From Zhengitettix transpicula (taxonomy: Eukaryota; Arthropoda; Insecta; Orthoptera; Tetrigidae), in the NCBI GenBank assembly GCA_037074705.1, contig CM073593.1:65203501-65267500 (forward strand): 64,000 nucleotides of DNA, read 5' to 3'. The position numbers were made by a program, and so were the translations under genes. Below are positions 1 through 13,400 of the stretch, piece after piece. Within the stretch, counting starts at the first letter, position 1. Each line of letters begins with the position of its first letter. Below the pieces are notes generated by a model that was not told the origin of the DNA, did no database searches, and saw only the letters and a list, made by a program, of their open reading frames with translations.

Positions 1-233
1 GGTTCAGACGGTCGGCTCCTGACGCTCCTCTCAGAATAAGGTTCGTCAAACACTTAACATAAATCTCATTTAAGATAACCGTGTGACTTCTTGACCGGCC
101 TCACGTTTTTAAAACTCGCCCTTTCTTGATATCCTGGCTATTGTCTCCGACAGGAAATTCGGAGAAACAGTCATAAACTGTCTGTATAGCAAATCTTCCC
201 TGGCTGCTATAATAGCAAAATACAAATATTCCA

Positions 234-237
<4 letters not shown>

Positions 238-308
<71 letters not shown>

Positions 309-392
309 GGGGGGAACAGAGACAGAGAGGGGGGGAGATAGAGCCGGGGGGGGGATGATAGAGCGGGGGGGGGAGTAATATATATATATATG
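238..392. repeat. Compound microsatellite (AT)n-(AG)n with G-runs
   Basis: An (AT)n tract runs from 238 to about 275, passes into (AG)n to about 305, is followed by several 8-10-base G runs up to about 372, and closes with a short (TA)n near 378-392. Open frames across it encode only low-complexity SLSL/YIYI peptides and are not genes. Confidence 0.95.
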
Positions 393-3300
393 CATTTAAA
401 CAAAAATATGCGGACGCATACAGCTACAGCTAAATATAAATTTTTCCACTTCAACCGTTAATAACCGTTTCATTGGTTCTGACATCAGTGAAAATTCATT
501 TATATTTTATACAACAGTTTTAAAATTGTGGATTCTACAAACTTAAACTCTTCGAAAAAAAAACGTCGGTTTATAAAATAAAAATTTACTTGCATGATTA
601 TATAATCTTATTACAAATTTGACCTTTTAAAATTTATTTATTAAAAATTAATACGAGATTTTTTTATAGAATTACAGACTTTAATATTAATGCACACAAA
701 ACTTTTCGTTTCATATATTTGAATCTTCTTCAGCTGTTTGTAATGATATTGTATATTTAAATTAATATAATTCCTATACTATTATATGTCTTTATCAACA
801 GCGGAATTAATGAAACGATAATAAAGTATTTATGTATTCTATTTATTGTATTAGTCTGTAATTATATAACAAATGCCATTTTATTTGTCATTTAATTAAT
901 AGATGATAAAATCCTCAGAAAACGTTTAAAAATTCATTCCATATCCCCATATTTTAATCCGTTTACCTTCTGGCACATGAAAATGATATTATTACGCACA
1001 AATTTCCATTTAACAGATAATTTTTTTGTAATTGATTTTTATGTATAATTGGATAAAGAATACCAGTTTATTTCACAATAAATATGTCACCGTCGTTTTC
1101 CCCAGAACTGAATAATTATCGTTCTATTCATATGGAAATGACTGGTTCACATCTTTGTTACCTCAAAGAATACGACAAACGTTTAGATCGCTGCCTCCCT
1201 CTGATCCTTGAAATTATGGCCACGAGGCATGTCAGCTCCCTTTATCTCGCCATTCGCGGCGAACTTAATTGGATGAGAGGGAAAATTGCTGACGTAGTCA
1301 ACCTACAAGATGAAATAGAAGTTTTTGCGATTAAACTTGAATCTAATAATTTATTCGCGGCTGCGAAGCTCCCTTTCGTTTCGCTCAGTAATTTGATAGA
1401 TCTTAGGATTAATAGTCAAAGAACAGAATAATTGGCGCATTGACGTTTTATGTTCGGTTAACACCCACATTAAAGACTTACAAAAAATTACATATGAACT
1501 ACCAATTTCAATACTTCCTACTACCATAAAGTTTTCGTTGAGGTTTACGGAATCTGATAAACGCATGAACGAATTAATACCAAATCTTTAGCGACTGAAA
1601 ATTTATCAACGTTGTAACCGAGTAAAAAAGCTGATAATTTGAACACTTTTTCAATATAATCGTCCCAAAGGCTGATACAATCACACCAGAATTATTCGGG
1701 TGTTTCGGTGTAACTTCTGAAAAATCTCTCTCAAAATAATGGAATAAAATTTTTATTCTCAGACAACCGCTGTCGAACGATAAAGTTTTTGTTCTTTAGA
1801 AACTGGTAAAGTAAAATCTTGAGAACAGTGTTCATGTTACATTTATTGAAATAATGGTTCCCTAATTATTCCCAATGACGCTTATTTGTATGACTTTTTT
1901 TCCTGCAAACCTAGTTTAGTTCGAAGATTCGAAAAGGACGTGTGTTCTCCTATTTCTTTACCAATTCACATTAATCAAACTAATCAATTTAAAAAATATT
2001 TTTGTATTCCTAAAACACAAAATTAATTATCGTTCAATCTGATTGAAACTACTTTTCCATATTTTGTTATTTGAGTATAAAATTATTAACTCCATCCCCA
2101 TCCATAGTAAAAGTTTGGGAAAAATCTACGTCATTCTTGACATTGTTTGGAAAAAAAACATTCCACCAGCATCTTTACATTTTTTATTTGAAATTTCGCA
2201 TACAATAACCTCATAAAAATTCTCCAATCCTTGTAATTAAAATATCTAAAAATTCACTAAAATTAATTCGTTGGTCATTTATCGTAATTTTCAATTATTT
2301 CTGTTCCTTTCGTTTTTACAAAAAAAAATATTCTCTTGAATCCCTTATATTTCAAACCCGTAATTTTAAGTTTAAATAAAGGAAAAAAATTCAATAAATA
2401 TTTTTTTTTACAATATACACAGGCTCAAAGAGAAGAATATGAAATTTTAATTTTAAGAAATACAATTTGGAATTTACTTCAAATGTAATAAATAGAGGGA
2501 AGGTATAAAATTATTTAGGAAAGCCAATCAAGCTTTCAAATTTGTTATTTATCATTATAAAAAATAATTTAAACCTTTTTTCAAATAAGAAATCAGATCT
2601 CAATTATACGTGGCATATAATACCATTTTCAATGTTCAATACTTTACTCGTTAGTAAAATGAACTACAGGCAAATTCCTAGAAATTTACGAACGCTGCGC
2701 TGGATAGTTCCACCTTTTCAGTTTCCAAATTCTCCGACAGAATCTGTTCAATTCTCGGAACTTTTATTTGGCTGCTCATGTATCTAATTATTTCTTTGAA
2801 CTGACTCTTATCCACTTAGCTGCTTTCCTTTCTCTGAAAGCTATTTCATTCCTACTTGCGCGAACTGTCTATGAAGCACGTACGTATTCTGACTACCATC
2901 TCATACTAGCTCCTCTCCCCCCGTCTGCGAATCCATTACTGGACAATCTCACTTGATACTTGCTGTTTAAAACGTTCCTTCCCTTCGGTTTCAGATTCAG
3001 AGTTCAAAGCCCTCGTCACCAAACTATATATACGAGCAGCTAATCTGTTATTTTATCGCCGTTTGCCCTGATTTCACCGGAAAGCAAACAACCACCAAAA
3101 TTTTAAATTTTTAACCTTTATTGTTCATTTCAGGATGAAATACCAACTTAGAGAAATATAGTCGACGAAGCCTTCAGAGAACCTTCATGGAAACTTTGTG
3201 TACATTTCATATGTGTCTTGTTAACAAATAGTACCATTTCTTCCGTTAAAACATAGAATCAATTTCTTCCTAACGTCAGCCAAAGAAAATGAGGGCTAAA

Positions 3301-5145
3301 ATACAAAAAATAATTCTTGAAAACTTTTCGTTAAGATGAAAACTCGAATGAGAGAAAACATTACACGAACAAGAGAAAGTTATTGGCATATGGTGAAGAA
3401 TGTTTTCCATACAACCGTTTCATCGCCTGTAAGAAAGCCTTAATAATTTTACGTTAAAATGTGTAATCGGTATGGTTAGTAACGTTCCACATTTTTAAAG
3501 TTTAATCTTTAATACTACAACATATACGTTTGAATAGGAATTTATTCACGTTTAAGGTCAACTAAAAATATTTATTTGGTGTTTTGGAATAGTATTTCAT
3601 TGTTTAACAGAGAATATATATTTTAATTTCTAATATGAATTTGCATCCGTAAATAAAATAATTTCTTTTAGTCGCTAATTGTACAACCCAATTCGTAAAG
3701 TGCGAACAACTTCTTCTTTTCTCCTCAGTGAAAGTAAATTTAATTCGCTTGGAGAGCCACGAAGAACTGAAATAATAGGATGAACTCAATGAGTTCTCTA
3801 ACAAGTGTAAAGATTTTGATGCGCTCGGAGATTTTGTTTTTTATTTTTAGACGTTCAGAGCTGTTGTTATTTCTTCTCTCCGCAACTGCAGTTATGTAAA
3901 TTGCAAGGCCCCACAAATTGAAAACAAGATCGCAACTGTGGAATTCCTCGGGGAAGATATCGCGTTACTCGAAAGAGAGGCGCTATCAAGAAGGAGAAAA
4001 GTTTGGTAACTTCGTAAGAGGGTTGTCGTCGGGCTGGATAGTAAGGCGAGATGTGTTATTAGCTTGGTGCCAACCTAACAAAGTCACTGCTGTGACGAGT
4101 CCCTGGGGTGACGCTTCTCCGGGAAAAAAGCCGACTATATTGTGGAAAAAAGTTTCCCACGTAAACTCGCGGAATGTGAAGCATAAAACAAATATAATCC
4201 CAATTTTCTTGCCATTTCTGTATCAATTAAACGGATTATTGAACCATAAATCATGTATATCCTTCTTTCAGATGAATCTCCTTATATACCTCTTTTCAAA
4301 AAACTATGCAACGTTTCTTAATTCATACAAAAATTTCACCTCGAAAATATTTCAATACAATAGCAGGGAATCAACTTCAATAAATTCACGATTCCCAGTT
4401 AGGTCAAAAGTGAACGTAACAGAAGATAGATAATTACAAATCAATTTTTTATAAATACAGGGTTACATTTTATTATATTAGCCTACACGAATCATTTGGT
4501 ATCATTATTTCAGTGATTTTGTGTTGATAAACTTCAATTGTATCTCTTTTTTGCAAATTATTAATTATTAAAAAAATGAGGGGATGCTTTAAAAAATAGA
4601 TGTAATTTATACACCTTAGACTTAATAGTTGGAATATTTATGTCACATATTTTAGGCCAGTACACAAAATAAATAATAAAATAATAGTTAATTCATAACA
4701 ATAACATAAGTGCCAGTTATCACAATATATTTATGAATGTCAAAGCTGAAATTTATAATCACCCACTTAAAACTGTCTTATAACGTTCAATCAAATGTTG
4801 TCAGTTCAATAATAATTATATAATCCTTCATCTTGTGCTCCAATACGTAGAATGTCTTTAGCCCTATTACTTTTACTTCATTGAAGATACAAAAGTAATA
4901 ATTAAATATATTGAGAAGACTCATACAATACATAATATTTCATAATTCAATTACTTAATCGATTGTTTTCGGAAGTTTATTTCACTCCTTTGATCTTCGA
5001 TGAGTATAACTTGGCCTAATTTTTTTTATTACAAGACCTACACACTTTTTTTCATTTTCCCAGGTGATATTTTTCTATGCTGATTTGAAATAATATAAAT
5101 TTCTAGGCTTTAAAAAAGAAAAAAATCTCTTTCTTTCTCTCCCCC

Positions 5146-5147
<2 letters not shown>
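393..5147. other. AT-rich intergenic DNA, no supported gene
   Basis: About 4.7 kb of AT-rich sequence. The longest open frames (115 codons at 1084-1431 and 171 codons at 3918-4433, both plus strand) have no recognisable domain, no repeated or conserved motif and no convincing splice context, so they are not called. The segment around 3900-4190 has a more balanced base composition than its surroundings. No RNA gene is visible. Confidence 0.6.
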
Positions 5148-5202
<55 letters not shown>

Positions 5203-5203
5203 C
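5148..5203. repeat. (TA)n microsatellite
   Basis: A nearly pure TA dinucleotide run broken by a single C at 5185, following a short C-run. It accounts for the YIYIYI peptide in the minus-strand open frame here. Confidence 0.95.
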
Positions 5204-8200
5204 ATTAAATTTTATATATATGAATGTTTCGTACTTTTCTTGAAAAATAGATGAAAATATTCTCAGTACTACCCTCATAACCTGGCATTTCTTGATTTCC
5301 ATTTGATCGTGCCATATAGTTATCATTAATTTTTTCAAATCTAATTATATATAATTTGTCATATTCCGGTAATATTTATGTATACATTTCCAAACTTAAA
5401 AATTAATCGATAGTATATAATATAGTAAATATTTTTTCAGTCTATTTTATTTTACTATATTCTGTTCACAGGATTGCGTTTCCGTAGGGAACGTGTTGTT
5501 ACCATAGCAACTAGATCCGTGCCATTGCTCAAGGCTTTCCTGACATCGCATACCCATCGAATTTTGTGCACTATGCACCTTAAATAATAATTAGTGTAAT
5601 ATACAACACTTTGTTATTACAACGGGACAATTTGTTATCTGATATCAAATAATTTATTAAGTTTAAAAACAAAATTTAAGTCAAATGAAATAGCGGGAAA
5701 TATTCAGCTCGATTTATCCGTAATTGTTTATGAAACTATTTTAATAGTCATTTTAAGGTTATGCAATATCCTGAGGAAAGGGGAGATTTTCGCACAGTTC
5801 ATCAGGTTACGTGAACTTGCAATTCCGGGTTAGGTAGCCATAATTTACTGCCTTTCGGCATTCTTTGGGTAATCTCGGAAGATACATACGTATTTTATAA
5901 CATGAAATATTGATAATTAATTAAAGAAAGTGACCATAAATACAGATAAAAACAATCAACTGAATTAAATTTACTGATACCTGCTATGTTTCAACTTCAA
6001 TCTTTGGTCAATATTAAACAATGGAGTCATCGAATCGGAACTGGTGGCAAAATTTTTCATTAACTTAATTGTCTTTGTATTTATGGTCTCGTTTTCTCTC
6101 GTTAATCATTAAATTGCAACAGACTTTAAATAGTACAACACAATATTGAAATTAAAAATATATAGTGACAGCGTGAAGAAATAGGGAGTATTGTAAATAT
6201 TTCGAGTAATAAATCACTTTATGAAAAATATTAACATTAAATATTTACTAAGAGTCAAAGTTGCAATGTATTTAACACTGATAATCTTATAATTAGTTAT
6301 TTTAAAATGATGAATCTTCTGAACAATATGGTTCAGCCTTAAAGTTATATTTTAAATGTTAAACTTCTTCATTGGCAGCCAATAACGCATAGCAAAAGTC
6401 GCAGCGTCACTTTTAATTCAAAGAGACGACGTTTTCGTGCCAATTCGTCGGAGGAGCCGGCCTGTCAAACAATTTTATCGAATGTCCCGAAAGAAGCGGC
6501 AAACCAGATTGCCTTCAGGGCAGCGAAGGAGGAAGAACGTCCCGAGGGTATAGGAAAATAACAGAGTTGAGAATTGTTTCCAACTTAACTTTATAACACG
6601 GCGGGAAAGAAATGCGTCCCAGAGGCGTTTGGAGAAAATCGCCAACGCGTGTTTCATCAACTCAGGCACTGAGTATCTCCACTTATCCGTTCAATCTAGA
6701 TGGAGTCGATTCCTACACGTTTTTAAATCTATGGGGGGTAACCAAGATACATTTAACAATAAATATTTGTTCTCAAGATAAATATTTTGCTCATAAAATA
6801 AATTACATAAAGGTACTTTTGGATTTTAAAATAAATAATTTTATGCCCACTAAAACATAAAAATTATTTTTAGCAGACAAGATAAACTGGACATATAATT
6901 CCATATAAAAAAAACGGGACAGAATTTTCTTTGGTTTAATAACTGTTTGTTTAGGATTATCATCGGTATTTCTTCATTTAGTTAATAGCCCCTCAACGAG
7001 AGGGTACGCACAGATAATTTGAAATAAAGAGTTTCAAACGAAAAAAAATACAAAACGATAAAGCTTTAAACAGAACTGGAAATGGAAGGAAACGGGAAGA
7101 AGAGTAAGGTAAACCGTAATTCTAATCCATTGCACCCAAAGATAAGTAATATTTATAATGATGAAAAAATATTCGACTCTTTATGATAGTATAAATAAAT
7201 CTGTCCTCTTTGTGGGCCAATTCAGGTGGGACAGATTTTAGCACTTTTTTATACAATACAATCATACAATTTAGAGCCTTGCCTGTTGAAACCGAAATGA
7301 AACTCTTAGGCTTAAAAACAAACAATTTATAATTTAATTTTTCTAATCAGCTACAGATTTAACATCAATCTCATTCGATCCCACGTCAAAAATTTGTCAT
7401 TTTATTTTTTGAAAACAATCCATATAATATAAATTAAAAAACTCCATTCTCAGAAATGACACGTCCTATTATTTTCTAAATTAAAAGTTTATAAAATTAT
7501 TAATTTTCTTATTAAAATGGCGACAACATCGGGGATGAATATTAAAAAAAATAGCAATTGAATTTTATCCCTTGGGATATATCCACAATTTATCTTTCTA
7601 TGGGGCACAACTAGATGTCTCAATTCATATACTATTCCAACAAATTTGTAAACAGAAATGAAAAAAAAATACCTATGTTTAAATTAATTGACGCATATTT
7701 TTTGTTCCTTTGGATGCATAAATAAATTAGGATTCAGCAAGTGTACTCCAATAAAGCTATTTCTCCCTTCCCGAATCAATTGTAAAGCAGCATAAAGTCT
7801 GAAATATAACTGAAATAGGCTTGGACATATTTTCCCGGTCTGTACATCGAAGCTAACAAGCGCTATTGCGGATGTCATAGCAAATAACGAGTTAAGCGAG
7901 CGAGATCTCCCTCTCTCCACCCTCGATGTTTATTGCAATTTGCAAGCAACACTGTGATCGGCTCGTTAAAAGTTTCCAGTCGCGCGAACCGACAAACTCA
8001 TGTCAGTTGCCTGCGCCGACCACCTCAAAGGCAATTTGCTCAAATGGAGATCGCGCCTTCTTTATTCATGACCCATCAGCTCTGCGAAAGTGATAGCGCT
8101 CTTCCTCGAGAACTTCCACTTATTACACCATGAGCAAGCAGTCTTTCAAAGCAACGGATGCTGTTTCCCCGTCTCAGTTGCGTATTTAACAATGTGGCCC

Positions 8201-9310
8201 TTACGCCTGTCCGCTTACTGATAGGGCCGGGGGGGGAGGGGGGGAATTAGTCACTTCAGAAAGCGAAGTAATTGAATGAACTAACTAGACAAAAAGAGAT
8301 AAACTTTTAATCAATTAATAAGATATATTTCCCAATAGTTTATTTTGCAGTTTAACAAACAACTCCGTTTGATTTAAATTAAAAAAAATTATTCGTCAAG
8401 ATAATTAATATATATAGAGGAGGAAAAAATATCGACGTAGTACTCTAATTTCATAGTAAAAGAACTGTAACACGATATAAATATTATAATAAAACCAAAA
8501 CGTCCTCTATATTATCTTTCCCTCTTAAAGTGTTCATCTACATTAAAATGTGTCAGAGGCTTTCAACTGATACAGTCCTATTCATCTGAAAATATGAACG
8601 TTATTTCTGGAATAATACACATGAAACATTACAAATATATTTGCAAGATACCATGTATATGGTATTTAACTGTTATTATGTTATATACTTTATAATTCTG
8701 CAGAAAACATATTCGGCATCCTATTGATAAGAAATACTATTGCTCTACTGAAAAGACAAGAGTTTATGACTCCTTTACTGCGTGCTTTGATGTGATTACG
8801 TTTTTATCATTTTAATTGCATTTAAGAGATCCGCAAAAATTGTTCGAAATAGTTCTACACAATTTCTCTTGTTAATGTATTCAGAATCTCTCTAATAATA
8901 TTATTTTGAATTTGTATTGTTCTTTGTGCAATATTTTTACATAATCCCATTTGAAACTATGATTATTATGTTCTAAATGACTGTATAAAGTTTTATTGGT
9001 TTTATCCGATTGTTCAGATGGTTTTTATGACGATTCAGGCAGTTTTTAACATTTACGGATGTTTCTCAGATACAAAATTTTTGCATTTTATTTAATATAC
9101 TACATTTTATTTATTTTGATAGCAGCATCAAATAAATTGATAGGAGAATCTATATTCTACGCATACTTATTAAGAATAAAAGACCCAGATATTTTGCTTT
9201 TATTATATTCATTGTTATCATTAGTCATATATTGAGGATGACAAATATAATTCATTATATATATATATATTACTAAACAAAATTAAATTAATTTATATTT
9301 ACCCCTATAA
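5204..9310. other. Intergenic DNA, no supported gene
   Basis: Mostly AT-rich and unstructured. Two more GC-balanced islands stand out, at about 6380-6720 and 7850-8220, the latter ending in a G-run at 8227-8244. Neither holds a frame longer than about 80 codons. They could be conserved non-coding or regulatory DNA, but nothing in the sequence proves it. Apart from the X-box-like site at 5498-5511, no discrete feature is visible. Confidence 0.5.
5498..5511. promoter_or_regulatory. RFX X-box-like palindrome
   Basis: The sequence GTTACCATAGCAAC fits the X-box consensus bound by RFX winged-helix factors (GTTRCC, a 2-base spacer, then RGYAAC), which in animals marks ciliary gene promoters. No downstream gene is visible, so function is inferred from the motif alone. 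Two related sites occur elsewhere in the window, at 36880-36893 and 52326-52339. Confidence 0.35.
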
Positions 9311-10138
9311 TGGTGCCAAATTGTTGGACACCAAAATATTACAGGGAAATATCTCTCAGGGGTCGCCTACGGGACTCCAATAAAACATAGGAGTAATATA
9401 AAATGAACATATAACTATAAAACTTTTTATAACAGAAATAAAACACTTATTTACTATCCTTAACCAAAATCAAACAAACACCTTGGACCGTCAATATTGG
9501 TTCCCAACGGTCCAACACCCTTCAACGGATACACGTTAGTTCGTGGTAAATTAATGATCACAACAAACTCACAACTCCACATTAAGCACCCTTCTCCACT
9601 TTGCTACAGCAATGCTGCATTGCCCAGTGTCACCATAGGCGGTGTGGAGACAGGATTTGTTGGCAGAGCTATCATAGATAGACGGATTTACACGAGATTA
9701 CCATCTGCCGAGGCCTTTTACCAACCTTGGACTGGCCTGAATCTCGATTGAGATTCCCTATACAAAAAGAAAATACAAATTGGATCTACTATAGCACAGA
9801 AATTCTTAGGATCGGAATGACTTCAGACCAAAAAACCAACGATCACAAACGACGGCGCACCTGGACAGAACGTCCAACTCGACCAAGCGTTCCAGACACA
9901 CAATTACAAACAACCACGCGACTGCCCTACTGCCCACGGGCTGGCCTTCTGCACTACTGACTGTGTAAACAATATCGCCACCTGCTTGTGTGAGGTGCCT
10001 ATCTGTGACTGACTGAATTGTGTTTATTTCCTAGGGCTTTTATACCCTTCTCCCAAGACACAGTTTGACCCATCGTCAAACGTTCGTAAACAACGGGCGC
10101 AACGCGGAAACATCGCCCGTACTGCCGAACTGAAGACA
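9311..10138 (-). mobile_element. Candidate solo LTR / LTR retrotransposon end with primer-binding site
   Basis: On the minus strand this segment has the order expected of an LTR. A TATAAAAG box (plus-strand 10037-10044) is followed closely by an AAATAAA and an initiator-like TCAGTCAGTCA. About 700 bp of GC-balanced R/U5-like sequence follows, and then a TGG-initiated stretch at 9333-9311 (TGGTGTCCAACAATTTGGCA) that resembles a retroviral-type primer-binding site. No gag, pol or second LTR is visible, so this is a solo LTR or a fragment. The outer (U3) boundary near 10138 is approximate, and canonical TG/CA ends are not clear. Short plus-strand frames at 9497-9960 are taken as chance. Confidence 0.4.
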
Positions 10139-13100
10139 AAAAAAATCTTGCATACAATAAATTCCTTAGTATTCGCTACTATATATATGTAATTGAGAAA
10201 ATAAAATTTTAAAAAGATGTCTAAAAATATAATTATGTAGTTAAAATCATAAATATGACAATTTGACGTGTAACTATTTAAATGTAATAGTATAAATGAG
10301 TGGAAAAGAACATAATTGAGAAAATAAATTACCTCCATTTAGAAATAAAAATTATGAGTTAGAAAAATACACGATCGACAAATTAGTATACAGAAATAGG
10401 GAAATACCCTATTGTGAAACTCCGATGAATAATCGAGGTAATCCAACTCAGTAATGAGAAAAGTTTACATAAACGTAAAAGGCAATACAAAAACATGACT
10501 TATTTGTTCAGTTGAATGCATTTGTTATGAAGATAATAGTCTACTATATATATCGCGAGGAACAAGACGACACTGTGGTTTTAACAACGAATAAAAACAT
10601 ATACTAAACGTAAAATTCATGACAGAGTTACTGTGTAATAAATCACTATCAAAGAATTCTACCTTAATGATACTTAAGGAACGAAGCTCTCATAATTATT
10701 TTATACGTTATATCATAATATATTAATTGTATATTCAAAATTAAATTATTCAACACTGATCCAGCCCTGTTGTATAAAATAAACTTTGATTACTTACACA
10801 GTAGTTAATGTATTCAGGTATAGAGTATTTGCTAATTTTCGCAAGGTCTCAAAGAATAATAATAAAAATAAATGAAAATAAGGCGGTAATTTACGTCTAA
10901 AAATTAATATCACATATTCAGTTTTGAACGCAGTTGTCGAAACGTAAGATTTAAATATCTTTAATTTATTTAAAGCAATACGGGTCAACAGATTAGTTAC
11001 TGGCGAGTAATAGGCTGGTGGGTGCCACATTCCATCAATTAGGCGTTAAAGAAAAGTTCTACAGAAGCTAAGGGAATCGCATTCCCGTTCCAGAAAAGGA
11101 GATTTAAGTTCGGACAGAAAGTAGCTCTTCCTGTTTTTAGAAGGAATACAAAATCAGGCGTAGAACATGTGTTACGGTACAGAATAAAAAATTGAAAAAC
11201 TTCAAGCTGTCACATAACATTACTTTTGTTATGAGTTTCCAGTTATTAATGAGAAACAAGGAAATGTGGTTCTGTCTTCTTGTTTGATTTAAAATATCTT
11301 TATCATATTTACAACCTTTTTGCCTCCATCTTTCCGTGCATTAGATTTATTTATCATGAGCTCCGAAAACTGATCAAGAAGTCTAACATTTATTTTATCT
11401 TTCCTGGGTACTTTAACATCTTAGAAAAAGTGCTAAAAATCATGTTCGATAAGGCCTTATTAGCCCATACGAATGTCATAAATTGTCAGGCTTGAGATCT
11501 GCGATGGTGGAAGGATCTGAACAAAGTGCTTGTTAATTTTCTCCAGAACTATTCATAAAAAATATTGGTTTTGGTAAAAATAAAAAATTTGTTTCATCGT
11601 TTTCATTACACATTTTAAAAATTTATCACTTATCTTCAATGTACATGACGTAAAATCGACTACCAGACACTGTCGTTTTCTTTCCTTTTATGGCTTTTGA
11701 CCTTTCATATCAGACACAGCCGAAGGAACACTTTTACGGTCCATTTTTGCTCATTGTCAAGAATCGCATTTACGGTCGAGAGAGATCGACGTTCCATTGG
11801 AAGCTGCCTCGTCAACATCGCAGTTGCTGTCGGAAGCGGGCTGCTGATTGATACCGTCAGTATTTTCATTTTTTTTATAATAGCAGCATGTTTACGTTAT
11901 TGATGGCTGGTAGTATCTCTTCTAAAAGTCTTCCAGATACAGCGACTCCACCCCTTCCTCAAAGTCCACTGTCCCGAACGCGAACAGGGTCCGTGATAAA
12001 TGAGGCCGTTTGTCATCATAATCCAATGGTAAGACGTGTTTTCTGGGAGAGGAGCCGGGCTACTTATGTGAGCCAACACCTCCACAGTGAGCGACCAATA
12101 TTTTTCCTTCCTGGAAATGGGCCCTGGGAGTTAAAAGTAGTCGTGCTTCTTGCTTTTTCCCCTCCAGGACCATCCATTCTGGTTGAGTCTGCCGCAAATG
12201 TAGTCCTGTCTCGTTTGCGTAAAGCTGTTCTATTTGATGCCGGTGTTTTCTTTTATCTGCAGACAAAAAAGAGATAACTATATGTAGATTCAGTGTAAAT
12301 AATCTTCGTCTTCGCTTTATTCTGACAAGTACAAGTTACGTCAAGCAAATGGAGTTGGAAGGATCCATACGTGCATTTTCTTTACTAAAATAAATCACAT
12401 TATCTGCACCAACAAGAAACATGTATTCTGGCTATTTTTTAAACTGAAAGATAGAACATGTGAAGTCTGCTCGTTAAATAAATTTAAAGAACTGGCGTTT
12501 ATCACAAAAAAATTATTTATATAGCTTAAGAACATCTTGTGAATTTCTGCATGGAAATGGTGGCTATTCAACCAATCATACGAGACAGGAAGAAAATTTG
12601 AAACAAACTCAAATCAACCGTTTTAATTTATTAAAATGAAAACTGGATAAAGTGAAAACACTACACAAAATTCCTTTATTGTTCCACGGAACAGGAGTCA
12701 TGATTGGGTGTTATTTGCTTTTGAATCAAACCAGCCAATGCCATTCCATATAGAAAATAATTCAAACTAAATGTGCCGACATTTACTGTTTCAAGGAAGC
12801 AAGAGCTACAATTGGTTGATATTTTGTTGAAGCAACCCCACTCTAATTCCAATACGTTAGGAAGCTGATACAGAACAAAAAATTGTCAGTCGATTGACTA
12901 GAAGCATTCCAAACGCATCTGGTTTCCATCGATTAATTTACAGAAGCTTTTGTGGGCCTTTTCACAAACGGTTACATAGTAGCATTTTGTGCCATCAAAC
13001 CACATTCCACATTTTTCAATATATTTTTTTTTTCCAGATTTTATTTTCTACAAGCAGCCGCAAACATCAAACAATATTACCGGCAACCTGTCGTTTTCTT

Positions 13101-13400
13101 GCAACCAAACAGCAAGTAGGCCAACCATTTGTTGTATTTTTATCTCTTTCTTTCAGGTTTTGTTGTCTCAGCAAGTATTACGAGCAAGTTTCCCACCGAC
13201 TCCAAAAATAAAATTGACTAAGGAACATAAACACATTTCAGGTAATTTCACAAATAATTTACGTATATTTCACGTCTGTAATTATGTTTTCAATGCTTTA
13301 CTTTGTAAAATTACATACTATTATTAATTTCCAGTACATTATTTGAAAATCTAGATCTTTTCTTTAAAAAATGTTTAAAAAACATTTTCTATTTGCAGTT
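10139..13400. other. Intergenic DNA, no supported gene
   Basis: AT-rich sequence with a GC-balanced patch at about 11650-12280, where overlapping frames occur on both strands (longest 129 codons at 11888-12277). The peptides show no domain and the two strands contradict each other, so no gene is called. A stretch near 13150-13205 has a pyrimidine tract and CAG like a splice acceptor, but no partner exon is recognisable. Confidence 0.5.

Noticed and set aside
101..454. Minus-strand frame of 117 codons with SLSL/YIYI runs
   Set aside because: Translation of a compound microsatellite.
1084..1431. 115-codon plus-strand open frame
   Set aside because: No recognisable domain, AT-rich, overlapped by an opposing frame; no splice or repeat support.
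3918..4433. 171-codon plus-strand open frame in a GC-balanced patch
   Set aside because: Longest frame outside the Helitron, but the second half is AT-rich filler with no domain, and nothing indicates selection or homology.
11888..12277. 129-codon frame with two opposing frames
   Set aside because: Frames on both strands in the same GC-balanced patch are expected by chance; no domain.
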